A stretch of DNA of 14,065 bases from JBBRLA01 sp038231615 (GCA_038231615.1 JBBRLA010000155.1:1-14065), one strand, 5' to 3'; shown: positions 1 through 11,486, counted from the first letter of the stretch. Translations and numbers: made by a program. Notes: generated by a model from the sequence alone, not told the origin.

Positions 1-76
1 CCACCGCGAGCTGGGTGTTGCCCAGGTGCATCTGCGCGTCCAGAGAAGCGATGTTGGAATAGATAGAAACTGGCAT
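1..76 (-). CDS. fliC: Flagellin, N-terminal fragment (cut by window edge)
   Basis: The first 25 codons of a protein read leftward out of the window. The start MPVSIYSNIASLDAQ, followed by a stretch ending NTQLAV, has the pattern of bacterial flagellin N-termini (short hydrophobic start, NIASL-x-AQ, then an amphipathic helix with N-T-x-L), which form the D0 coiled-coil domain of the filament. The ATG at 76 is supported by a strong Shine-Dalgarno GGAGG (complement of 84-88) seven bases upstream. A sigma-28-like promoter candidate lies about 110 bases upstream. Everything after residue 25 is outside the window, so length, glycosylation and C-terminal domain cannot be judged. The gene is divergent from the LarA-like gene. 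The call rests on a short match plus the presence of fliD in the window. Confidence 0.8.
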   Translation of the reverse strand, partial: MPVSIYSNIASLDAQMHLGNTQLAV

Positions 77-123
77 GTGTGGGCCTCCGTTTTTGGGTCA
101 GTTTCGCGGTGTGCAGGGCCGAT

Positions 124-146
124 GAGAAAGGGAACTTCTCTTTCCC
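124..146 (-). promoter_or_regulatory. Overlapping alternative small hairpins in the flagellin leader
   Basis: Two mutually exclusive 5-bp stems with 7-nt loops overlap here: GGGAA (130-134) with TTCCC (142-146), and GAGAA (124-128) with TTCTC (136-140). They fall in the predicted 5' leader of the flagellin mRNA. The stems are short and the sequence is purine/pyrimidine biased, so chance is a real alternative. Confidence 0.2.
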
Positions 147-183
147 GCCGGCTTTCCGCGATTTCGTTTGCGTTACAGACACC

Positions 184-210
184 TAATCGCCGATTTTCCG
201 CGAGACTTAA
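184..210 (-). promoter_or_regulatory. Candidate sigma-28 (FliA-type) promoter for flagellin
   Basis: On the minus strand the sequence reads TTAA, 15 bases, then GGCGATTA. The sigma-28 consensus is TAAA-N15-GCCGATAA, so this matches 3/4 and 6/8 positions with exact spacing. It faces the flagellin start at 76 and would give a leader of roughly 100 nt. Flagellin genes are classically sigma-28 dependent, so the context fits. It was found by eye and no score was computed. Confidence 0.5.
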
Positions 211-246
211 GAAATGAGCCCTCCGGTGCGCGATTTGCACGCGACG

Positions 247-261
247 ATGCAACCTTTGCAT
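247..261. repeat. Small perfect dyad, possible operator
   Basis: ATGCAA, three bases (CCT), then TTGCAT: a perfect 6-bp dyad in the divergent region between the flagellin and LarA-like genes, about 125 bases before the chosen start of the latter. It could bind a dimeric regulator or form a small hairpin. Apart from this dyad, the sigma-28 candidate and the leader hairpins, I see nothing else in 77-386, and no convincing sigma-70 promoter for the LarA-like gene. Confidence 0.2.
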
Positions 262-386
262 AGCCAGGGATCGACCCAATCCGGGGAAAGGTCCGGCCAA
301 TCATCTACTTGCGCAACGCTGGGAACGATGCGATACGTGACGGCGCCCCGCTGCGTGAAGGACTGAAGAAGCAAAGTGAGAGCTTG

Positions 387-1997
387 ATGCGCGCACCTCG
401 TGCCCCGTCCCGTAGTTCCACTGACGAGCACGTCATTACCATCGACACGGATTCGGCGCCGCGAATCCTGTTCCACGGGGAGGACTTCCTGTGCGAGGAC
501 CTGCCGGTGGGGACCCGGGTGATCTATCCGCGGCGGCCGATCGCCGGCCTGCCGAACCCGCGGGCGGCGATCCGCCATGCCCTGCACCACCCGGAGCAGA
601 TGGAGCCGCTGCACGCGCTGCTCTTCCCGGGGATGAAGGTGACCATCGCGGTGGACGACATCTCGCTGCCGCTGCCGCCGATGGCCCGCCCGGACATCCG
701 GGAGACGATCTGCGACATCGTGCTGGAGATGCTGGCGGACCACGGCGTCGACGACATCCACATCATCGTGGCGACGTCTTTGCACCGGCGGATGACCGAC
801 TGGGAAATCCGGCGGATGCTGGGGGACAAGGTGTGGAACGCCTTCGCCCCCGATCGCCTGTACAACCACGATGCCTGCGACCCCGACGGCATGGTGGAGC
901 TGGGGCGGACGCCACAGGGGGAGCTGGTCGAGACCAACCGCCGGGCCGTCGAAAGCGATCTGGTCATCTACGTGAACATCAACCTGGTGCCGATGGACGG
1001 CGGCCACAAGTCGGTGGGCGTCGGGCTCTGCGGCTACGAGAGCCTGAAGGCGCACCACACGCCCAAGGCCATCGTCGAGTCGGATTCGTTCATGGACCCG
1101 AAGCACTCGGCGCTGAACCACTCGGTCGAGCGGATCGGCCAGGTCTGCGACGAGCACATGAAGGTGTTTCACATCGAGACCGTGCTGAACAACCGGATGT
1201 TCACCGGGCCGATGTCGTTTTTGATGAAGAACGAGGACGAGTTCACCGAGTCGGATCGCCTGAAGTTCCAGGCGATCAAGTGGACCTTGTCGAAGACCCC
1301 CCGGGCGCTGCGCCGGGAGATCTTCATGCGGGTGCCGGCGGGCTACGAGCTGATCGCGGTCTACGCGGGCCGGACGGAACCGACGCACGACAAGACGCTG
1401 GCCCGGTGCTTCGAGCAGTACTGCATCCCGGTGGAGGGGCAGGCGGACATCCTGATCAGCGGGATTCCGTACATCTCGCCGTACAACGTGTACAGCAAGG
1501 CGCTGAACCCGATTTTAGTGCAGGTGATGGCGCTGGGGTACTTCTTCCACATGTATCGGCACCGGCCGCTCTTGAAGAAGGGCGGGGTGATGATCGTCTC
1601 CCACCCGTGCAGCGACGCCTTCGACCCGGTGCATCACCCGTCGTACATCGAGTTCTTCAACCGGCTTTTGCCCGAGACGCGGGACGCCTATACGCTGGAG
1701 AAGAAGTACCAGGACGAGTTCGCCTACAACCCGACGGACATCGAGATGGACCGCAGGGGAAACGCCGATCACGGGGCGCACCCGTTTTACATGAGGTACT
1801 GGGGGCAGCGCGGGCGGGAGCACTGCGGGGAGGTCATCGTCGTCGGGTCGGACAACCGCACGGTGCCGGAGATGCTGGGCTGGAAGCGGGCGGATACGAT
1901 GGCGGAGGCGATCTCCATGGGCCGGTCGATCATGGGGCGCTCGGCGCAGATCACCCTGCTGCACCATCCGCCCATCCTCATGACCGACGTCAAATAA
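387..1997 (+). CDS. LarA-like protein (lactate racemase domain, DUF2088)
   Basis: 536 residues from ATG 387. A TTG at 309 would add 26 residues of unconvincing sequence; ATG 387 has AGTGAG six bases upstream. The N-terminal half matches the LarA (nickel-dependent lactate racemase) fold: VDDIS (about 89-93), ATSLHRRMTDWE with His133, and GGHKSVGVGL with Lys208 followed by His223/His224. Using remembered Lactobacillus plantarum LarA residues (His108, His174, Lys184, His200), the His133-Lys208 spacing of 75 and the Lys208-His224 spacing of 16 agree closely with the family's 76 and 16. The His174 position appears to be Ile or Asn. Lys184 carries the nickel-pincer nucleotide in LarA. The protein is about 110 residues longer than LarA. 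No larB, larC or larE is in the window. It is followed after 171 bases by the acyl reductase-ligase polyprotein on the same strand, so it probably acts on a lipid or hydroxy-acid precursor rather than free lactate; that substrate is inference. Confidence 0.85.
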   Translation: MRAPRAPSRSSTDEHVITIDTDSAPRILFHGEDFLCEDLPVGTRVIYPRRPIAGLPNPRAAIRHALHHPEQMEPLHALLFPGMKVTIAVDDISLPLPPMARPDIRETICDIVLEMLADHGVDDIHIIVATSLHRRMTDWEIRRMLGDKVWNAFAPDRLYNHDACDPDGMVELGRTPQGELVETNRRAVESDLVIYVNINLVPMDGGHKSVGVGLCGYESLKAHHTPKAIVESDSFMDPKHSALNHSVERIGQVCDEHMKVFHIETVLNNRMFTGPMSFLMKNEDEFTESDRLKFQAIKWTLSKTPRALRREIFMRVPAGYELIAVYAGRTEPTHDKTLARCFEQYCIPVEGQADILISGIPYISPYNVYSKALNPILVQVMALGYFFHMYRHRPLLKKGGVMIVSHPCSDAFDPVHHPSYIEFFNRLLPETRDAYTLEKKYQDEFAYNPTDIEMDRRGNADHGAHPFYMRYWGQRGREHCGEVIVVGSDNRTVPEMLGWKRADTMAEAISMGRSIMGRSAQITLLHHPPILMTDVK

Positions 1998-2028
1998 TCC
2001 GATACAAGGTCACGTTGATGCAGAGTCA

Positions 2029-2155
2029 TTTCAGGAAGAAGCCCATGGCCGGAGCAGATTTGGGCGCACGACCGGAGCGACCGAGGGAGCGTACTACTGT
2101 ACGTGACCGAAGGGAGTGAGGACGTACGCCCAAAGCTGCCCGGCCATGGGCTTCT
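2029..2155 (+). repeat. Structured inverted-repeat element, copy A
   Basis: The outer arms AGAAGCCCATGGCCGG (2037-2052) and CCGGCCATGGGCTTCT (2140-2155) are a perfect 16-bp inverted repeat. Pairing continues inward: about 13 of 15 bases around TTTGGGCG (2060-2067) pair with CGCCCAAA (2127-2134). The tip holds CGTAC-TACT-GTACG (2090-2103) flanked by direct half-repeats GCGACCGAGGGAGCG (2077-2091) and GTGACCGAAGGGAGTG. The same element occurs in opposite orientation at 7749-7953, and the 42-bp core (2077-2118) matches copy B at 41 positions. It fills most of the 171-base gap before the polyprotein gene and ends three bases before that gene's likely ribosome-binding site. Possibilities: a mobile non-autonomous (MITE/REP-like) element, a transcription attenuator or an mRNA-processing hairpin. 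Confidence 0.85.
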
Positions 2156-2168
2156 GTCGAGAAGCAAT

Positions 2169-6655
<4,487 letters not shown>

Positions 6656-6659
<4 letters not shown>

Positions 6660-7726
6660 GCGGGGCGAAAGGTGAGTCGGGCGTGGCGGTGGTCGCGGGC
6701 GTGGCGGCTGTCCGGGGTGGGACGGTGCTGGTCACCGGCGCCTCGGGTTTTTTGGGCTTGCACTTGTGCGGCGAGCTGAGGCGGGTTGGCACCCAGGTCC
6801 GCGCGCTCTGCCGCGGCGCCGACCCGGAGCTGGGCGAGCTGGGCGTGGAGTTGCACCGGGGGGACCTGAGCGGGCCGGACGAGCCAGGCGCGCTGACCGA
6901 GGCCCTGCGGGGCTGCACGGCGATTTACCACCTGGCCGGGCTGGTATCGCGGGACCCGGACAAGGGGCAGCAGATGATGCGCCTGCACGTGGACGGGACG
7001 CGGCGGCTGCTGCTGGCGGCGAAGGAGGCCGGGGTGCGGCGGGTGCTCCTTTGCAGCACCTCGGGGACGCTTGCCGTGTCCTCCGAACCGGAGCCGATCC
7101 CCGACGAGAGCTTCCCCTACGCGGTCGACCTGTGCGCCGGCTGGCCGTATTACCTGTCGAAGATTTATCAGGAGAAGCTGGCCCTTTCTCTAGGTCCCAA
7201 GCTCGGGCTGGAGGTGGTGGTGGTGAACCCCAGCCTGCTCCTGGGGCCGGGGGACCGCCGCGGCTCGTCCACCATGGACGTGCGCAAGCTGCTCTGCGGC
7301 GAGGTGCCCATCGTCCCCTCGGGCGGCCTGTCCTTCGTTGACGTGCGCGACGTGGCGCGGACGTGCCTTTCGGCGATGGACCGCGGCGAACCCGGCTCGC
7401 GCTACTTGCTCGGCGGACCCAACTGGACCTTTCGCGAGTTCTTCGGCCGCGTCTCGCGCATGGCCAAGGTAAGGGGGCCCTGGCTGCGTCTGCCTTCCCG
7501 CTGGAACCGTGCGGTGGCGAAGCTTTCCGGGGTCATCGAAGAGGTCTACCGCCACCAGGGCCACGATGCCCCGCTGGACCGCGTCTCCGTCGAGATGAGC
7601 CAGCACTTCTGGTACTGCGACTCGTCCCGCGCCACCCGGGAGCTTGGCTTCGACCCGCGAGATCCCGCCGAGACCCTCGACGACACCGTCAGGGACCTGC
7701 GCTCGACCCTGCGCCTGTCCCGATAG
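6656..7726 (+). CDS. Extended SDR: NAD(P)-dependent epimerase/reductase
   Basis: 356 residues. The GTG start at 6656 overlaps the polyprotein TGA (6657-6659), with GAGGTG five bases upstream, so the two are translationally coupled and very probably co-functional. The N-terminal Rossmann motif VTGASGFLG (about 26-34), a Ser-rich strand STSG (134-137) and the catalytic pair Tyr165-x3-Lys169 in YYLSK define an extended SDR close to the dihydroflavonol-4-reductase / 3-beta-hydroxysteroid dehydrogenase-like group. The C-terminal half (SFVDVRDVA, then YLLGGPNWTFREF) is the usual substrate-binding part. About 20 residues before the Rossmann strand are Ala/Val/Gly-rich and may be a tail or a misplaced start. 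In a lipid operon it could reduce a keto or aldehyde intermediate, for example an alkyl-dihydroxyacetone-phosphate; that role is inference. Confidence 0.87.
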
Positions 7727-7730
7727 CTCG

Positions 7731-7750
7731 ACCTAGGCAGACCTAGGCAG
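7731..7750. repeat. 10-bp tandem duplication at the edge of repeat copy B
   Basis: ACCTAGGCAG occurs twice back-to-back (7731-7740 and 7741-7750), just after the SDR stop codon and touching the left arm of repeat copy B. CCTAGG is itself palindromic. It could be an insertion scar or target duplication, or a local slippage product. Confidence 0.6.
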
Positions 7751-7786
7751 AAGCACCTGGCCGGGCATCTTTTGGCGCACCTCTCC

Positions 7787-7816
7787 CCCATGTCCTCGCA
7801 TTCGCGAGGTCATGGG
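7787..7816. repeat. Nested hairpin inside copy B (left)
   Basis: CCCATG-T-CCTCGC, loop ATTC, GCGAGG-T-CATGGG: a near-perfect 13-position stem with one T-T mismatch and a 4-base loop. It is absent from copy A. As RNA it would be very stable. Confidence 0.75.
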
Positions 7817-7880
7817 TGGTGCCCCCACACTCCCTTCGGTCACGTATAGTAGTACGCTCCCTCGGTCGCTGCGGAATGGG

Positions 7881-7912
7881 CCCACGCGGCTGAGCGAATG
7901 CGAAGCCGTGGG
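7881..7912. repeat. Nested hairpin inside copy B (right)
   Basis: CCCACGCGGCT (7881-7891) pairs with AGCCGTGGG (7904-7912) with a two-base bulge. It is absent from copy A. With the left hairpin it gives copy B a branched, roughly symmetric fold around the conserved core. Confidence 0.6.
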
Positions 7913-7986
7913 GAGCGCCAAAATTTGCTCCGGCCATGTGTTTCTTCCTGAAAGGGCTCTTCATCTACCGGGCATCTTGAGAAATC

Positions 7987-8976
7987 TTACGGCTGGTAGA
8001 TTTCCTTGACCGCTTTGCCGATGAGCTTCTCCGAAATCGGCAGCCCCAGCGCCGCCAGCGCCGTCGCCGCGGTGTCCATCGTCGAGATCGGCCCGTGGAT
8101 GTTGTAGCCCTGGCGCACGCTCGGCCCGTAGGCGATCCACGGGATCTCCCGGTCGCAGGCCAGTGCGCCCGAATGGGTGTGGTTGTGCCCCCCGTGGTCC
8201 GCCGACACGATGATCAGCGTCTCGTCCAGCGTGCCGGCGCGCTCCAGCGCCTGCACCAGCGTGCCCAGGCAGTGGTCCGTCGCGATTGCCGCGTGCTTCT
8301 GCTTGTCCGACATCCACCCGGCGGAGTGCCCCGCCTCGTCCGGGTCGGAGAAGTGCACGAAGGTCAGGTCCGGCTTTTCCTTCTCCAGATAGCGGGCTGC
8401 TTCCTCGCTCACCTTCTTGCAGTAATACCCCGGCCGCTCGAACACGCCGATGGTGCCCGCCGGCAGGATGTGCCGCAGCTTGAACTTGCCGACAAAGGCC
8501 GCGGTCTTCAGGCCATGCTCGCCGGCCTCCTTGAAGATCGTCGGCACGTGGATGAAGCCCTTGCTCGGGCGCCAGTTGTTCCAGGTCAGGCCGTGGCGGT
8601 TGACATCGACCCCCGAGAGCATCGACGCATGGGAAGGCAACGTCGAGGCGGTGCGGATGGTGCGGGCGTGCCAGGAATAGGACCCGCCGTGGTAGAGCCG
8701 CTCGTGCCACTGCATCTTCTGACCGCTGATCAAGTCTGGACGCATGCCGTCCTCACTGACGATCAGCACCCGCCGCACCTTGCCCGTGCCACCGACCTTG
8801 TCGGCGACCACCACCGCGCCTGCCGAGGGCACCGCGGCTTGCTCTTCTGGCACTGCCGGGGCCATTTTGGTCGCCGCCCGGCCTTTGGGGGCGGCCCCGA
8901 AAACGCCCGCCATCACCGCCCCGAACCCCAGGGCACCTACGAGAGCCATTCGGAATAAGCGATGCTTCTTGCTCAC
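7987..8976 (-). CDS. Secreted alkaline phosphatase superfamily / type I phosphodiesterase
   Basis: 329 residues from GTG 8976, which gives a classical signal peptide: basic MSKKHRLFR, hydrophobic core to about 30, cleavage near GRAA-T (about 36). The ATG at 8949 would lose the basic part, so GTG is preferred even though no clear Shine-Dalgarno is seen. Motifs of the superfamily: SEDGMRPD (Asp76, metal), STLPSHASML (Thr112 nucleophile), SDPDEAGHSAG (Asp211, Asp213, His217), SADHGGHNHTH (Asp260, His261) and a C-terminal His in NIHGP. The two-metal site therefore looks complete. The family splits phosphate mono- or diesters or sulfates; sulfatase is less likely because no CxPSR formylglycine motif is present and the nucleophile is Thr. 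The gene converges on the lipid operon. Its substrate cannot be read from sequence; phospholipid headgroup or nucleotide hydrolysis in the periplasm are candidates. Confidence 0.87.
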   Translation of the reverse strand: MSKKHRLFRMALVGALGFGAVMAGVFGAAPKGRAATKMAPAVPEEQAAVPSAGAVVVADKVGGTGKVRRVLIVSEDGMRPDLISGQKMQWHERLYHGGSYSWHARTIRTASTLPSHASMLSGVDVNRHGLTWNNWRPSKGFIHVPTIFKEAGEHGLKTAAFVGKFKLRHILPAGTIGVFERPGYYCKKVSEEAARYLEKEKPDLTFVHFSDPDEAGHSAGWMSDKQKHAAIATDHCLGTLVQALERAGTLDETLIIVSADHGGHNHTHSGALACDREIPWIAYGPSVRQGYNIHGPISTMDTAATALAALGLPISEKLIGKAVKEIYQP

Positions 8977-9166
8977 GCTGCCAAGGTAGCGCGAATGGGT
9001 CTCTCAAGCAATATTTTTGTGAAATCATTAACGATTCCAGGCATGATCAATCCAATCCCACGCCAACCGGCGGGCCTTCACTCCCACTCGAGCGTATCAT
9101 GACGGGGTGAGCCCATCGCAGCATCCCCGCGGTCGTCGTCGTCATCATCATCACTGCGCCTGGACC
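8977..9166. other. Divergent intergenic region, phosphatase / lipoprotein
   Basis: It contains a short AT-rich patch (about 9006-9036), unusual for this GC-rich window and a likely site for one or both divergent promoters, but no clear -35/-10 pair can be named. A triplet tract GTC-GTC-GTC-ATC-ATC-ATC lies at about 9132-9152, in frame with a possible upstream GTG start (9107) of the lipoprotein gene, where it would encode Arg/His runs. Confidence 0.35.
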
Positions 9167-10021
9167 ATGGACCGGGGCAGGTCCCTGGCCCTTCTGGCCC
9201 TGGTCTTTCTCTGCGGACTCAGCGGAGGGTGTGCTTCTCGCCGGCTGGCCTACCGCTGGGCCGACTGGTTCCTTGTCCGGCAGGTCGACAGCCTCTTTGG
9301 TTTGAGCGGCCAGCAGAAGTCCTTTGTCCGCGCCCGCATCGCCGCCCTCCACGCCTGGCACCGCCGCGAAGAATTGCCCCGCTATTTGGTGGCGCTGGAT
9401 CGCTTTCGCGGGCAGTTCGCCGCAGGCTTCCAGCCAGCCGACATCCAGGGCCTGACGGATGAGGTAGAGACCGCCGGACAGCGCCTAGCAGACCATCTGG
9501 CTCCGGTCGCCGGGACCTTTCTGTCCACCCTCCGCCCCGAGCAAATCGCCCAGGCCGAGCGGGAACTCTCCCGGGCCGGCACCGAGCGCTTCGTCTACCT
9601 GGACCGCCCCGCCGAAGAGTACGTCAAGCGCGCCCGCAAGGAGGGCGAGCGGGCGATGAAGCAGTGGACCGGCGACGTCACCAGGGACCAGCTCGCTCTG
9701 CTGGATCGCTTCTTCCGCGACAACCGCGGCGTGCGTCTTCGCCGCCGGGACCGATTCAAGGGCAACGTGCAAGAATTCGTCGCCGCCCTGCGCCAGAAGC
9801 CCCCCGCGCCGGTCCTCGCCGACCTCACGCGGACCTGGATGACCCGGGAAGAAGTTCACGAGACCCCCGAGTTCCAGCGATCCGAGAAGCAGAGCGAACA
9901 AGACTTCCTGGCCCTCTTCATGAATCTGTACCGCTCCCTGACCCCAGATCAGAAGAAGCACCTCCTCGCCGAGCTGGCCACCCTGCACGACGACCTGGCC
10001 GACCTCGTCGCAGATAAGTAA
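9167..10021 (+). CDS. DUF6279-type lipoprotein
   Basis: 284 residues from ATG 9167. The signal peptide MDRGRSLALLALVFLCGLSG leads to a lipobox-like SGGC with Cys22 as the lipidation site and Ala at +2. An in-frame GTG at 9107 would add 20 residues rich in Arg/His ahead of the signal and is judged unlikely; neither start has a good ribosome-binding site. The body has the DUF6279 pattern: YRWADWF, FGLSGQQKSFV, and WHRREELPRY (Trp64-His65). The rest is highly charged and helical, ending LADLVADK. The family is an envelope lipoprotein of unknown function. The gene stands alone, divergent from the phosphatase and converging on fliD (79-base gap). Confidence 0.8.
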   Translation: MDRGRSLALLALVFLCGLSGGCASRRLAYRWADWFLVRQVDSLFGLSGQQKSFVRARIAALHAWHRREELPRYLVALDRFRGQFAAGFQPADIQGLTDEVETAGQRLADHLAPVAGTFLSTLRPEQIAQAERELSRAGTERFVYLDRPAEEYVKRARKEGERAMKQWTGDVTRDQLALLDRFFRDNRGVRLRRRDRFKGNVQEFVAALRQKPPAPVLADLTRTWMTREEVHETPEFQRSEKQSEQDFLALFMNLYRSLTPDQKKHLLAELATLHDDLADLVADK

Positions 10022-10100
10022 GGACGGACCCTCCTCAAACCGGTGCCAACACCACATCCAGCCAGGGCGGCAGGCTCGCCCCCTCTTTGGGGTAGCTACC
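10022..10100. terminator. Possible weak terminator between converging lipoprotein and fliD genes
   Basis: GGGCG-N7-CGCCC and an overlapping CCCC-TCTTT-GGGG occur at roughly 10066-10093, followed by the palindrome GGTAGCTACC (10090-10099) abutting the fliD stop. Stems are short and no T-run follows, so rho-independent termination is uncertain. Confidence 0.25.
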
Positions 10101-11486
10101 TCACCTCGACTTCGAAGAGCTGCTGCTCGATGATGAGGAAGTGGTGTTGTTCAACATCTGCGTCAAGGAACTGGTCTGGCTGTTGTAGGTCGAGATGAGC
10201 TGCTCCATCGCCGAGAACTGCGCCTGCAGGTTGGTCTGGTACGCATCCGCCATGCGGCTCATCCGATCGATGGATTTGTTCATCGCCGTGATCTGCTGCC
10301 CGATGCTCTGGTTATCCGAGACCAGCACCCCGCTCACCGGGTCGGTGAATGCCTGGACCCCGTTGGCCAGCTTGCTCGCCAGCCCGTTCTTCCCATCGGT
10401 GCCCACCAGAAGGTCGATGACCGCCGACCCCTTGGTGGCCATCACCGTTTGCAGGCGGTTCGCGTCCAGGGACATGGTGCCGTAACGGTCCACCGTCAGC
10501 CCGATCTCCGCCAGGGCGGTGAACGTGTTGCCCTTGGGCCCCGCAGTGCTGACTGGGAGGTTGAACATCGTCGTCTGCAACTGTAGCACCGCCGAATCCC
10601 CCACCAGCGTGGTGTCGTCCAGCGGCGTGCTGCTCCCCGTCTGGGGCATCTGCTTGCCCACCAACCCCATGACCGCGTTGTACGCCGTGGCCACCGCCTC
10701 CAGCGAAGTCTGGAGCTTGGTCGGGTCGTTGGTGATGCTCGTGGTGTATGCCGTGCCCGACGTTCCGGTCAGGCTCAGCGCGATCCCGGGGATGATGCCA
10801 GTGACGTTGTTGCTGGATGACGACACCACGAGCCCGTCCACGCTGAGCCGCGCGTCCTTCGCCGGGATCACTGTGTTGGCGGGGACGTCCAGCGCGAGCC
10901 CGGTCCCTGCATCGGCGAAGGTGACGGCGTTCTGCTTCCCGGCGGACCCCCCGTTTATCACCATCCGGTACTCGCTGCCGTCGTAGACCACGGATGCGGT
11001 CAAAGACAGGCCGGCGCCGTTTATCTGGCTGGCCACCTGGTTCAGGTTGTCTCCTGCGCCGATGGTGATGCTGGCGCTCTTGCCCCCGGTGCTCAGGGTC
11101 AGTGTGCCGGCCTTCAGCAGGCCCGCCTTGGCCGGATCGGGGAAGGCGTTCGAATAGGTCCGCTGCGCCTGGGCGAGCTGGTTCACGATCACGCTGTAAT
11201 CCCCGAGCGCGCTCCCCGGCCCGGCGGTGGCGGTGTAGGGGGCCCCGCTCGCCACGGTGGCCGCCCGTCCGGAGATCCCCGCCTGCGTGGTCAAGGCGCG
11301 CAGCGAAGTCTGGAGATCGTTGACCTTGGTCGAAAGACCGCCCAGCAGGCCCTGCCGGGTCTGCGCTGACGTGACCCGGGTCTGCAAATCGACTATCGGC
11401 CGCTTCTCGATCTGCACCAGCTTGGTGATGATCGAATTGGTATCAATGCCCGAGCTGATTCCCCCGAATGTAATTGGACCTGCCAT
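10101..11486 (-). CDS. fliD: Flagellar hook-associated protein 2 (filament cap)
   Basis: 461 residues from ATG 11486, with GGGAG four bases upstream; the open frame extends further upstream but MAGPITFGGISSGIDTN is a textbook FliD N-terminus. FliD caps the growing filament and folds flagellin monomers as they emerge. FliD_N spans about residues 8-105 (SSGIDTNSIITKLVQIE with a following coiled helix). The central beta-rich D2/D3 region includes SVIVNQLAQAQ, and FliD_C (about 220-440) holds the closing helix with NKSIDRMSRMADAYQTNLQAQFSAMEQLIS. The length is typical. The very C-terminus carries a run of nine serines followed by KSR, coded by mixed Ser codons. The gene is isolated from other flagellar genes here (no fliS or flaG adjacent), about 10 kb from the flagellin. 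Confidence 0.95.
   Translation of the reverse strand: MAGPITFGGISSGIDTNSIITKLVQIEKRPIVDLQTRVTSAQTRQGLLGGLSTKVNDLQTSLRALTTQAGISGRAATVASGAPYTATAGPGSALGDYSVIVNQLAQAQRTYSNAFPDPAKAGLLKAGTLTLSTGGKSASITIGAGDNLNQVASQINGAGLSLTASVVYDGSEYRMVINGGSAGKQNAVTFADAGTGLALDVPANTVIPAKDARLSVDGLVVSSSSNNVTGIIPGIALSLTGTSGTAYTTSITNDPTKLQTSLEAVATAYNAVMGLVGKQMPQTGSSTPLDDTTLVGDSAVLQLQTTMFNLPVSTAGPKGNTFTALAEIGLTVDRYGTMSLDANRLQTVMATKGSAVIDLLVGTDGKNGLASKLANGVQAFTDPVSGVLVSDNQSIGQQITAMNKSIDRMSRMADAYQTNLQAQFSAMEQLISTYNSQTSSLTQMLNNTTSSSSSSSSSKSR

Larger units (their letters stand above)
7749..7953 (-). repeat. Structured inverted-repeat element, copy B (with extra hairpins)
   Basis: Same element as 2029-2155 but reversed. The arms AGAAGCACCTGGCCGG (7749-7764) and CCGGCCATGTGTTTCT (7930-7945) pair at 14 of 16 positions and pairing continues inward around TTTTGGCGC (7769-7777) with GCGCCAAAA (7915-7923). 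The core 7828-7869 equals copy A at 41 of 42 positions. The flank AGGAAGAA beyond the right arm is also shared. Copy B is about 80 bases longer because two further hairpins lie either side of the core (7787-7816 and 7881-7912). It occupies nearly all of the gap between the SDR (+) and the phosphatase (-), which converge here, so it may act as a bidirectional terminator, though no long T-run is seen. Confidence 0.85.

Noticed and set aside
26..217. Small plus-strand open frame over the flagellin start
   Set aside because: It overlaps the flagellin N-terminus and its promoter region on the opposite strand and has no ribosome-binding site or protein-like composition.
233..262. Sigma-54 promoter (TGGC...TTGC on the minus strand) for flagellin
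   Set aside because: The GG-to-GC spacing is three bases too long for sigma-54 recognition.
309..386. TTG start adding 26 residues to the LarA-like protein
   Set aside because: Rare start codon, no clear ribosome-binding site, and the added residues do not look like part of the fold; ATG 387 is better supported.
2103..2168. Upstream GTG start adding 22 residues to the polyprotein
   Set aside because: This stretch lies inside the structured repeat element; the Rossmann fold begins right after ATG 2169, which has its own GAGAAG.
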